NCBI GenBank assembly: GCA_902802105.1 | Contig: CADCKR010000018.1 | Location: 1-43,683 of the forward strand | DNA length: 43,683 nt | Direction of reading: 5' to 3' | From: an uncultured Ruminococcus sp. | Lineage (GTDB): Bacteria; Bacillota; Clostridia; Oscillospirales; Acutalibacteraceae | Part shown: in pieces, positions 16,644 to 23,366 of the stretch | Position numbering within the stretch: the first letter of the stretch is position 1 | Layout: every line of letters starts with the position of its first letter | Position numbers and translations under genes: made by a program | The notes under the pieces: model-generated | Databases searched by the model: none | What the model was told of the DNA's origin: nothing | The model's input: only the letters and a program-made list of their open reading frames with translations

Positions 16644-16701
16644 TAAAAAGCAACAGACACGATGAACCGGTAAATGGTTTGTCGTGCCTGTTGCTTTTTA
16701 T
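16644..16701. terminator. Bidirectional terminator between convergent genes
   Basis: AAAAAGCAACAG-CACGA pairs with TCGTG-CCTGTTGCTTTTT in a long stem of about 16 bp around ACCGGTAAATGGTT. It has a T run on either strand and serves both the secreted-protein gene (+) and lysC (-), which ends at 16721. Confidence 0.88.
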
Positions 16702-16720
16702 TATCTTATAATTATCATTA

Positions 16721-17935
16721 TCAGTTATCCTGATCGAAGAACTTGGAGTGGATAGCGCTTACAGCAGCGTCTGCATCCTTCTCGTCAATAAGTACGGAGA
16801 TCTTGATCTCACTGGTAGAGATCATGCGGATGTTGATCTGAGCGTCATAAAGAGCCTCAAACATCTTTGTAGCAACACCTGCGTGGCTCTCCATGCCTGC
16901 GCCAACAATGGAGATCTTTGCAACCTTCTCGTCTACAAGAACAGACTTTGCACCGATAGCGGAAGCATAGTCCTCCATGACTGCCTTTGCCTCGTTTGCA
17001 TTATCCTTTGCAACTGTAAAGGAGATATCCTTTGTGCCGTCTCTGCCGATGGACTGGAGAATTATGTCAACATTTATGTTCTTGGAAGAAAGCTTTGAGA
17101 ACATCTTGAATGCAAGACCCGGATTGTCAGGTACACCGACAACTGAAACTCTTGCTACGTTTGTATCCTTTGCAACGCCGCTAACCAACATTTTTTCCAT
17201 TTTATTTGCCTCCTTAACGATAGTGCCCGGTGCTCTTGTCAGGCTTGACAGCACCTCAAGCTCAATATTGTATTTCTTAGCCATCTCTACGCTTCTGTTG
17301 TTGAGTACCTGTGCGCCAAGTGTAGCAAGCTCAAGCATCTCATCATAAGAGATAGTCTTAAGCTTTGATGCATTCTTGACCTTTCTGGGATCAGCGGTGT
17401 AAACGCCCTCAACATCCGTGTAGATCTGGCAGAGGTCTGCGTGCATAGCAGCAGCGATAGCAACTGCACTTGTATCAGAACCGCCGCGGCCAAGAGTAGT
17501 AACATCATCAAATCTGTTGACGCCCTGGAATCCTGCAACAATGACAATGTTCTTCTTGTCAAGCTCCTTGGCGATCCTGTCTGTCTTTACTCTCTTGATA
17601 CGTGCGGATGTGTAAGCAGATGTTGTCTGGAAGCCTGCCTGCCATCCCAGAAGTGAGATCACCGGGAAGCCAAGCTTCTCGATAGCCATAGCAAGCAGTG
17701 CAATGGAGATCTGCTCGCCTGCGGCAAGGAGCATATCCTTTTCTCTCTTGGATGCATTAGGATTGATCTCGTTTGCCTTGTCGATAAGATCGTCAGTGGT
17801 GTCACCCTGAGCTGATACTACAACGACAACATTGTTGCCTGCCTTGTATGTATCCGTAACGATCTTCGCAACATTGAAAACTCTCTCTGCATTGGCAACA
17901 GAGCTTCCTCCGAATTTCTGTACGATAAGACTCAT
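16721..17935 (-). CDS. lysC: Aspartate kinase
   Basis: Phosphorylates aspartate, the first step to lysine, threonine, methionine and diaminopimelate. 404 residues, the usual length of a monofunctional enzyme. The N-terminal kinase domain begins IVQKFGGSSV and contains TLGRGGSDTSAVA (about 148-160) and YTDVEGVYTADPR. Two C-terminal ACT-type regulatory domains (about 265-400) hold VGVPDNPGLAFKMFSKL and IVGAGMESHAGVATKMFEAL, so feedback inhibition is expected. AGGGGG precedes the start. It follows hom by 21 bp on the same strand, forming a hom-lysC operon. The ACT domains alone do not tell whether lysine, threonine or both inhibit it. Confidence 0.97.
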   Translation of the reverse strand: MSLIVQKFGGSSVANAERVFNVAKIVTDTYKAGNNVVVVVSAQGDTTDDLIDKANEINPNASKREKDMLLAAGEQISIALLAMAIEKLGFPVISLLGWQAGFQTTSAYTSARIKRVKTDRIAKELDKKNIVIVAGFQGVNRFDDVTTLGRGGSDTSAVAIAAAMHADLCQIYTDVEGVYTADPRKVKNASKLKTISYDEMLELATLGAQVLNNRSVEMAKKYNIELEVLSSLTRAPGTIVKEANKMEKMLVSGVAKDTNVARVSVVGVPDNPGLAFKMFSKLSSKNINVDIILQSIGRDGTKDISFTVAKDNANEAKAVMEDYASAIGAKSVLVDEKVAKISIVGAGMESHAGVATKMFEALYDAQINIRMISTSEIKISVLIDEKDADAAVSAIHSKFFDQDN

Positions 17936-17956
17936 TTTCTTTCCCCCTAAAATTTA

Positions 17957-19204
17957 TCATAAGTCCGCAATGCGGATCTTAGACAGGATCTCGATGCCGC
18001 TCTCTTCAAGCAGCGCAGCAGCCTTTTCCTGGTCTGCGACCTTCATTTCCTCTGTGAAGAAGGCTGTTTCGTTTGACTTCGCACCGGAAAGTGCGATCTG
18101 ATGTATCTCGCCGAAGCACTCGGCAGCTTTTTTGAGCATCTGTGCCTCGCCCATCATGCCGGATATCCTGTAATATGCAGGATAGCTCGTTTCCTCATAG
18201 GGCTTTACAGCTGTAGCATCGCCGTCTGCCCATTCAAGATATTTTCTTTTTTCAAGATGCTTTACACAGTCCATCATGTCGGCAACAACCGCGCTTGCAG
18301 TCGGCAGCTTGCCTGCGCCCTTGCCGTAGAACACAACATCTCCTGTTGCATCACCCTTGACAAGAATGCCGTTGAACACATCGTCCACGCCTGCAAGCTG
18401 ACTGTCGCTTGAAATGAACATCGGTTCTACCGTAATGTCAAGCTTGCCGTCATCAAGACGCTTTACCTGACCGATAAGCTTTATAACACCGCCCCATGCA
18501 GCAGCATAAGCAACATCCTGAAGCGTTATTTTTGTGATCCCCTGAGTATGCACATAATCGGGATAAACGTGCTTGCCATATACAAGTGATGCAAGAATGC
18601 TTATCTTTCTGCCTGCATCGTGGCCTTCAACGTCAGCAGCGGGATTTCTCTCTGCATAGCCAAGCTTCTGAGCCATAGCAAGAGCATCCTCGAAGGACAT
18701 ATTTTCACGTATCATCTTTGTGAGGATAAAATTCGTAGTTCCGTTGAGTATACCGGCAACCTCAATAACATCATTTGCTGCAAGGCACTGACTGAGCGGC
18801 CTGATGATCGGTATACCGCCGCCGACACTTGCCTCAAAGAGATAGTTTACATTGTGTTCCTTGGCGATCTTCAGAAGCTCTGCACCCTTTGTTGCAACAA
18901 GCTCCTTGTTTGAGGTGACAACGCTCTTGCCGCTTTCAAGAAGCTTTCTTGTAAAATCGTATGCAGGATTTACGCCGCCCATAACCTCAGCAACGACCTT
19001 TACTTCATCGTCATTCAGGATATCCTCAAAGGATTTCGTGAATTTTTCCGGAAAAGGACTGTCGGGAAAATCTCTGATATCAAGAATGTATTTTACCTCG
19101 ATACCCTCTTTTGTTCTCCTTTTGATGCTGTCCTTGTGCTCCATTATTACTTCAACCACTCCGGAGCCAACGACACCATAGCCCATTACCGCTGCCTTTA
19201 TCAT
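17957..19204 (-). CDS. hom: Homoserine dehydrogenase
   Basis: Reduces aspartate semialdehyde to homoserine for threonine and methionine. About 415 residues from the ATG at 19204, which has AAGGAG seven bases upstream; an upstream in-frame start at 19228 has no site. The NAD(P)-binding fingerprint VMGYGVVGSGVVEVI is at the N-terminus. Catalytic-domain motifs follow: ASVGGGIPII, GILNGTTNFILTKM and GYAERNPAADVEGHDAGRK, with the lysine of GRK matching the catalytic lysine of the family. The C-terminal 75 residues resemble an ACT-like regulatory domain (YYRISGMMGEAQMLKKA). It is the first gene of hom-lysC and lies 78-100 bp downstream of the PBP gene on the same strand. Confidence 0.96.
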   Translation of the reverse strand: MIKAAVMGYGVVGSGVVEVIMEHKDSIKRRTKEGIEVKYILDIRDFPDSPFPEKFTKSFEDILNDDEVKVVAEVMGGVNPAYDFTRKLLESGKSVVTSNKELVATKGAELLKIAKEHNVNYLFEASVGGGIPIIRPLSQCLAANDVIEVAGILNGTTNFILTKMIRENMSFEDALAMAQKLGYAERNPAADVEGHDAGRKISILASLVYGKHVYPDYVHTQGITKITLQDVAYAAAWGGVIKLIGQVKRLDDGKLDITVEPMFISSDSQLAGVDDVFNGILVKGDATGDVVFYGKGAGKLPTASAVVADMMDCVKHLEKRKYLEWADGDATAVKPYEETSYPAYYRISGMMGEAQMLKKAAECFGEIHQIALSGAKSNETAFFTEEMKVADQEKAAALLEESGIEILSKIRIADL

Positions 19205-19306
19205 AAGTATTCTCCTTACCTTAGGCACACTGCAGAGACACTGTTCCGCCGCTGCCGTATGCCTTTATTTTATAATTATCTTTAAATAATAAACATTGAT
19301 ACTGTT

Positions 19307-21742
19307 TTACTCCTGTGACGGAGGCACTACCGGCTCATTAAAGAGCACTCCGGACGAATTCTCTTCGGGAGCCTCATTGCTTGTCTCAGGCTCCTCAACG
19401 CTTTCCTCCGGTTCCTCCACGGATTCCTCCGGCTCTTCAGGTTCCTCAGATTCCTCTGGTTCCTCCGGCTCTTCGGGTTCCTCGGATTCCTCGGGCTCCT
19501 CCGAGCTTTCCTCAGATTCCTCCGGATCAGAGGATTCATCGTCATCATCGTCATCATCCCAGTATGACTGCTGAGAGGATTCCTCCTTCTTTATCTCGAC
19601 CTTCTGATAAGACGGGAGATTGTCTGATGTGTAATATCCTGTCCACATCTGATCTCCTGCATCATACATTATCAGCTCGCCGGTCTTGATATTGAAAATG
19701 TGCTGCTCTACGTTATCGCTTAGGTTATAGGACTTCTGCTCTTTGCCCTTTAGCCATTCGGCCATAATGTCGCGCCAGAGATAATGCACCTTGCTCTGCT
19801 CGGACTCGGCTATCTCAGAGGGCTTGGAATGTCCTGTCCAGATGCCTGCAACAGCATAGGGCGATGCACCAACGAACCAGTTATCGTATGAACTGTCGGT
19901 AGTACCGGTCTTGCCGATAATATCCCAGCCGTCTATCTTTGCACGGTAGCCGAGAGCCTCAAGCCCTGCTCCGGTGCCTGAATTGACAACATCGGAAAGC
20001 ATCCTGTTCATAATTGTTGAGGTCTCAGCGGAGATCACCCTGTCGGGCATACCTCTGTCTGTATTGTCAAGAAGAACATTGCCGTCCTTATCCTCAACCT
20101 TGTAATAGCAATAGGGCTCGTAGTAGTAACCGCCGTTGCAGAATATCTCATAGGCAGAGGTCATTTCCTCTACTGTAGTACCGCCTGTGAATCCGCCGAT
20201 GGAAAGTCCGGAAAGGTTCTCCGGATCATTATCGGGGTCAAGGTGAGTAAAGTGAAGGCTGTCTGTAAGGAAGCTGTATGCTGCGGGCATACCTACCATT
20301 TTCAGGACGCTTACAGCAGCGCCGTTTGAAGAGATATCAAGAGCTAAAGTAGCGGTTATGTTGCCGTAGTAGGTCTCATACCAGTTGTTCGGTCCGGGAA
20401 TAGCATCACCGTTTTCTCTGTAGCTCCAGTTATATACGGGAACATCGGCAACAAGAGAAGAATAGTTGATGTGTCCCTGCTCAACAGCAAGCGCAAATGA
20501 GGTCAGCGGCTTTATGGTAGAACCCGGCTGAAGAGCCGACTGCGAAGCATTGTCCCAGAGAAGGCGTCCGTCTCTCTCCTGTCTGCCGCCGACAGTGGCA
20601 AGTATCCTGCCGTCAAAGTCCATCATCATATAGCCTACATCCAGCGTCGGGTCATCGGGTGTTTTCCACTCAAGGACCTTCTTCTCGGCAATTTCCTGAG
20701 CCTTCTTGTCCATTGCGCTGTATATTTTCAGACCCTTGCTGTAGATCATATCCTCAGCTTCGCCTACAGTAATATGCTTCACGGCTGCAATATCGCGTGA
20801 AACAGACCTGAACAGCCTGTCGTCATACCAGTTCCAGCTGTCAGCCTCGTCCTCTTCTTCCTCGATCTCATAACCGATGAACTTCATGTTCTCGGAATCC
20901 TGCTTTGCCTGTGCATATTCCTCAGGAGTTATCATTTCCTGATCGAACATCTCGTCAATGACTATGTCACGGCGCTTTTTGTTCTTTTCAGGGAAAATAA
21001 GCGGATCAAATGCATAGGGGTTCTGTGTTATGCCGGCAATAGCCGCGCATTCGGCCACCGAGCAGTCCTGTATATCCTTGTTGAAATAGAGCCTTGCCGC
21101 AGACTGGACTCCGCGGCAACCGCTGCCGTAATTGACAATATTGAGATATGCTTCAAGGATATCATCCTTTGTATATTCCTTTTCAAGCTTCAATGCACGG
21201 AATATCTCACGCAGCTTTCTTGTAATGCTCACCTCATTGTCGTTGGTGATATTCTTTATGAGCTGCTGTGTTATCGTAGAACCGCCAAAATCATCCTGAC
21301 CTGTTGCAAGACTGAACACTGCACCGCCTGTTCTGTACCAGTCAACGCCGGGATGTTCATAGAAGCGCTTGTCCTCGATGGCGATCTGGGCATCTATCAT
21401 TTTCTTGGGAATGTCCTTGAAGCTTACCCATACTCTGTTTTCGGTAGAGTAGAGCTGCCTGTAATCCTCCCATTCGCCTTTTTCGTTAAGAACGTAAACA
21501 TGGCTCGTCTCGTTCAGCTTCAGATCAGCAAGGTCGATATTTGACGGCTCGTTTGCGATATTTATAATATAGAACAATACCGAAACGCCGACTACAAGTC
21601 CTGTGAATAGTGCAACAAGAAATCCCGTTATCAGCAACTTGCCTATGGTTGCAAAAAATTCCCTGATAACGGACAAGACCGATACAGAGGATCTGCCTGC
21701 ATCTGCATCGTCATTGTAATTGCTGATATCTGTCTTTCTCAA
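19307..21742 (-). CDS. Class A penicillin-binding protein (bifunctional) with acidic tail
   Basis: Polymerises lipid II and cross-links peptidoglycan outside the membrane. 811 residues from a TTG start with GGGAGG eight bases upstream. One N-terminal membrane helix (about 35-62). The GT51 glycosyltransferase domain has AIEDKRFYEHPGVDW (catalytic Glu123), GGSTITQQLIKN and RKLREIFRALKLEKEYTKDD. The transpeptidase domain has the full set S408-T-I-K411, S471-S-N473 and K611-T-G-T, so both activities should be intact. The last 85 residues (about 727-805) are a very acidic Asp/Glu/Ser/Pro tail built from EEPEESEEP-type repeats. The gene lies upstream of hom-lysC on the same strand with no clear terminator between them. 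Confidence 0.95.
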   Translation of the reverse strand: MRKTDISNYNDDADAGRSSVSVLSVIREFFATIGKLLITGFLVALFTGLVVGVSVLFYIINIANEPSNIDLADLKLNETSHVYVLNEKGEWEDYRQLYSTENRVWVSFKDIPKKMIDAQIAIEDKRFYEHPGVDWYRTGGAVFSLATGQDDFGGSTITQQLIKNITNDNEVSITRKLREIFRALKLEKEYTKDDILEAYLNIVNYGSGCRGVQSAARLYFNKDIQDCSVAECAAIAGITQNPYAFDPLIFPEKNKKRRDIVIDEMFDQEMITPEEYAQAKQDSENMKFIGYEIEEEEDEADSWNWYDDRLFRSVSRDIAAVKHITVGEAEDMIYSKGLKIYSAMDKKAQEIAEKKVLEWKTPDDPTLDVGYMMMDFDGRILATVGGRQERDGRLLWDNASQSALQPGSTIKPLTSFALAVEQGHINYSSLVADVPVYNWSYRENGDAIPGPNNWYETYYGNITATLALDISSNGAAVSVLKMVGMPAAYSFLTDSLHFTHLDPDNDPENLSGLSIGGFTGGTTVEEMTSAYEIFCNGGYYYEPYCYYKVEDKDGNVLLDNTDRGMPDRVISAETSTIMNRMLSDVVNSGTGAGLEALGYRAKIDGWDIIGKTGTTDSSYDNWFVGASPYAVAGIWTGHSKPSEIAESEQSKVHYLWRDIMAEWLKGKEQKSYNLSDNVEQHIFNIKTGELIMYDAGDQMWTGYYTSDNLPSYQKVEIKKEESSQQSYWDDDDDDDESSDPEESEESSEEPEESEEPEEPEEPEESEEPEEPEESVEEPEESVEEPETSNEAPEENSSGVLFNEPVVPPSQE
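19370..19560 (-). repeat. Low-complexity E/P/S/D-coding repeat in the PBP gene
   Basis: Degenerate short repeats of the type GAGGAACCGGAGGAA encode the acidic C-terminal tail of the penicillin-binding protein. They also produce spurious open frames on both strands (for example 19296-19574 +). Confidence 0.75.
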
Positions 21743-21866
21743 GGTTTTGACCTCCCTTTCAGCGTATAGCTATCCTGCTTTTAATATTATTTGCGGCCCT
21801 GACCCTGCTGAAACATTGCCGACACATTCTGGCAGAGACCGCTCTGTTTTACAAAGCACCTATGCT

Positions 21867-21872
21867 ATTATA
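21867..21872 (-). promoter_or_regulatory. Extended -10 promoter of the PBP gene
   Basis: Minus-strand TGG-TATAAT about 125 bases upstream of the TTG start at 21742. The -35 position (ATTCCA) is poor, as is common with extended -10 boxes. The implied 115-nt leader holds no structure that I can name. Confidence 0.5.
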
Positions 21873-22014
21873 CCATAAAATCAAAAAAATGGAATAATTT
21901 TTTTTCAATTATTAAACTGTTATTTTAATATCTATATTTTGTCAAAAAATATTTCATGTATTTATGAATAATTACTCAATTTTCCCCAAAAATAAATGCA
22001 AAGGAGCTGAGTAT

Positions 22015-22341
22015 ATGAAAAAACTTATCATCATTACAGGCTGTATGGCTATCATCAGCATACTGATAACCGCCAATTCTTCGTCATACCGCACAAAGGC
22101 GGACACTCTGACCTCAGAAACCGGAGAAAGCGCTTCACTCGAACAAAAAAATGAACGCTATGTCATAAAGGAATATCAGAAAAGGCTCGCTGTTTTTGAA
22201 GCCGGAAAAGACGAACCCATGATGATAACCGGAGTATTCATCAGCGAACTGCCTAAGGCTGACCGTGAGCTTATGAAAACAGGCATATCTGCATACAGCC
22301 GCAGAGAGCTTGACAGACTTTTGGAGGATTATTGTAGCTGA
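22015..22341 (+). CDS. Small BofC-C-domain-like secreted or membrane-anchored protein
   Basis: 108 residues from the ATG at 22015, chosen because AAAGGAG lies eight bases upstream; the ATG at 21964 has no site. An N-terminal hydrophobic segment (KKLIIITGCMAIISILITA) is a signal peptide or anchor. The remaining part, YVIKEYQKRLAVFEAGKDEP, VFISELPKADRELMKTGI and SRRELDRLLEDY, matches the short C-terminal domain of BofC-like proteins common in Clostridia (YVxxEYxGxxAVF ... LPxxDRxxLxxGI ... LxxLLEDY). BofC in Bacillus inhibits the SpoIVB protease at the forespore envelope; for such stand-alone domains the role is not established. Confidence 0.75.
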   Translation: MKKLIIITGCMAIISILITANSSSYRTKADTLTSETGESASLEQKNERYVIKEYQKRLAVFEAGKDEPMMITGVFISELPKADRELMKTGISAYSRRELDRLLEDYCS

Positions 22342-22471
22342 GTGTCTGATCAACTTCACTTTTATGCTTATTATCAAAAATATTCAGCCGCATAATCAAA
22401 CACTTATGAATTTGCTTCACTCATATAACAATCAGGAAATATTATTGATTTTTTCGATTTTACTTTTATTT

Positions 22472-22510
22472 ATGCGGATTCTGAGAGTATCAAAAATATC
22501 CGCATTTTAA
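22472..22510 (+). terminator. Hairpin downstream of the BofC-like gene
   Basis: ATGCGGAT (22472-22479) and ATCCGCAT (22498-22505) form a perfect 8-bp stem with an 18-base loop, followed by TTTAAAC and a T-rich stretch. It lies about 130 nt after the stop codon, so a weak or secondary terminator. Confidence 0.45.
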
Positions 22511-22620
22511 ACATTTGTGTTTTTCTTTTGATCTTTTTGAGAATAATCAACAAACGCAGAGTATATTTTATCAAAAAATATAAACATTTCGTGATTTTTG
22601 AAAAAGTCAATAAAAAACAG

Positions 22621-22649
22621 GTGACAAATCATTAAAAATAGTGTATAAT
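22621..22649 (+). promoter_or_regulatory. Sigma-A promoter of the XRE regulator gene
   Basis: GTGACA (22621-22626), a 17-base spacer and TATAAT (22644-22649). It gives a short leader of about 35 nt to the ATG at 22692. The rest of 22342-22620 is AT-rich and holds only the hairpin at 22472-22505. Confidence 0.7.
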
Positions 22650-22691
22650 AATAGCGGGTTGGTAATCTATATATTATAGGGGGTAATAATT

Positions 22692-23096
22692 ATGTATAGT
22701 ATGATATCTTACTGGCTTAAATTCTACAGACATGAATGTGGTCTTACTCAGCAGCAGGTAGCTGACCGCTTGAAGATCGAGCGCTCGACCTATACCTACT
22801 ATGAGACAGGCAAAACAAAGCCTGACATTCACACACTTATCAAGATCGCTAAGGTGTACAATATCAGCTACACAAAGCTTCTTGAGGGTATTGAGGAAGA
22901 TCTGGACAATGCAGTCGCAGATATCCATTCAGGCAGTCTTACTGAGGACGAGGACACCATGAAGTATCGTACACACGCTACAACAAAGTACGAGGTAGAA
23001 CTTCTCTTCGTGGTGAGGAACCTTACTCCGAAGCAGAGAAAGGAAGTAATAAATCTTGCTAAAAAGCTTGTTAATGAGACAGAAGCCTCAAAATAA
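22692..23096 (+). CDS. XRE-family helix-turn-helix transcriptional regulator
   Basis: 134 residues. Residues 5-62 form a Cro/CI-type HTH: WLKFYRHECGLTQQQVADRL, then IERSTYTYYETGKTKPDIHTLIKIAKVY. The C-terminal part has an acidic linker (about 70-95) and a short helical end (LTPKQRKEVINLAKKLV). AGGGGG stands eight bases before the ATG. It is transcribed alone from the strong promoter at 22621-22649 and ends at a terminator, so it is a free-standing regulator. No target operator is obvious in the neighbouring intergenic sequences. Confidence 0.9.
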   Translation: MYSMISYWLKFYRHECGLTQQQVADRLKIERSTYTYYETGKTKPDIHTLIKIAKVYNISYTKLLEGIEEDLDNAVADIHSGSLTEDEDTMKYRTHATTKYEVELLFVVRNLTPKQRKEVINLAKKLVNETEASK

Positions 23097-23124
23097 CAGC
23101 AAGCTACATAATGTCTGAATTCAA

Positions 23125-23153
23125 GGCAGTCTCTATCGGGGACTGCCGTTTTC
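23125..23153 (+). terminator. Rho-independent terminator of the XRE gene
   Basis: GGCAGTC pairs with GACTGCC (23142-23147 region) around a short loop and is followed by GTTTTCTG. Just after it, AAAAAGTCGG/CCGATTTTTT (23172-23196) forms a second A/T-flanked stem that may act as a backup in either direction. Confidence 0.7.
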
Positions 23154-23222
23154 TGTTGATGACTGCACCATAAAAAGTCGGGAATAACCGATTTTTTTGC
23201 AGGCTATGAAAGCAGCACTGCA

Positions 23223-23251
23223 TTGACACAAGTAAAATAAGGTCGTAAAAT
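23223..23251 (+). promoter_or_regulatory. Near-consensus sigma-A promoter of the PMCA-type Ca2+ ATPase
   Basis: TTGACA (23223-23228), exactly 17 bases, then TAAAAT (23246-23251). It predicts a start near 23258 and a leader of about 109 nt. Confidence 0.75.
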
Positions 23252-23257
23252 TAAGGA

Positions 23258-23366
23258 AGCACTGATCAAACTCGGTGCCTGTATTCAGCAGTCGGATTTT
23301 TGTCGGAGCGTATCAGATGAGCGCAGGAAATCCGACTTATATCCCAAAAGCTTCGGAGGTATCAAT
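23258..23366 (+). promoter_or_regulatory. Structured leader of the PMCA-type Ca2+ ATPase mRNA
   Basis: GTCGGATTT (23291-23299) and AAATCCGAC (23328-23336) form a perfect 9-bp stem around a 28-base apical region, between the promoter and the GGAGG site (23355 region). There is no T run, so it is not a simple terminator. I looked for the yybP-ykoY (Mn2+) riboswitch pattern and did not find it. Confidence 0.45.

Noticed and set aside
19296-19574. Ser/Gly-rich + strand frame
   Set aside because: Shadow of the acidic repeat in the PBP gene, made almost entirely of Ser and Gly codons.
23252-23275. AAGGAAGCACTGATCAAA as a third repeat family end
   Set aside because: It resembles a repeat terminus, but no second copy or inverted partner lies in the window, so it cannot be supported.
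23258-23366. yybP-ykoY Mn2+ riboswitch
   Set aside because: The characteristic conserved loops of that riboswitch are not present; only a simple 9-bp stem is seen.
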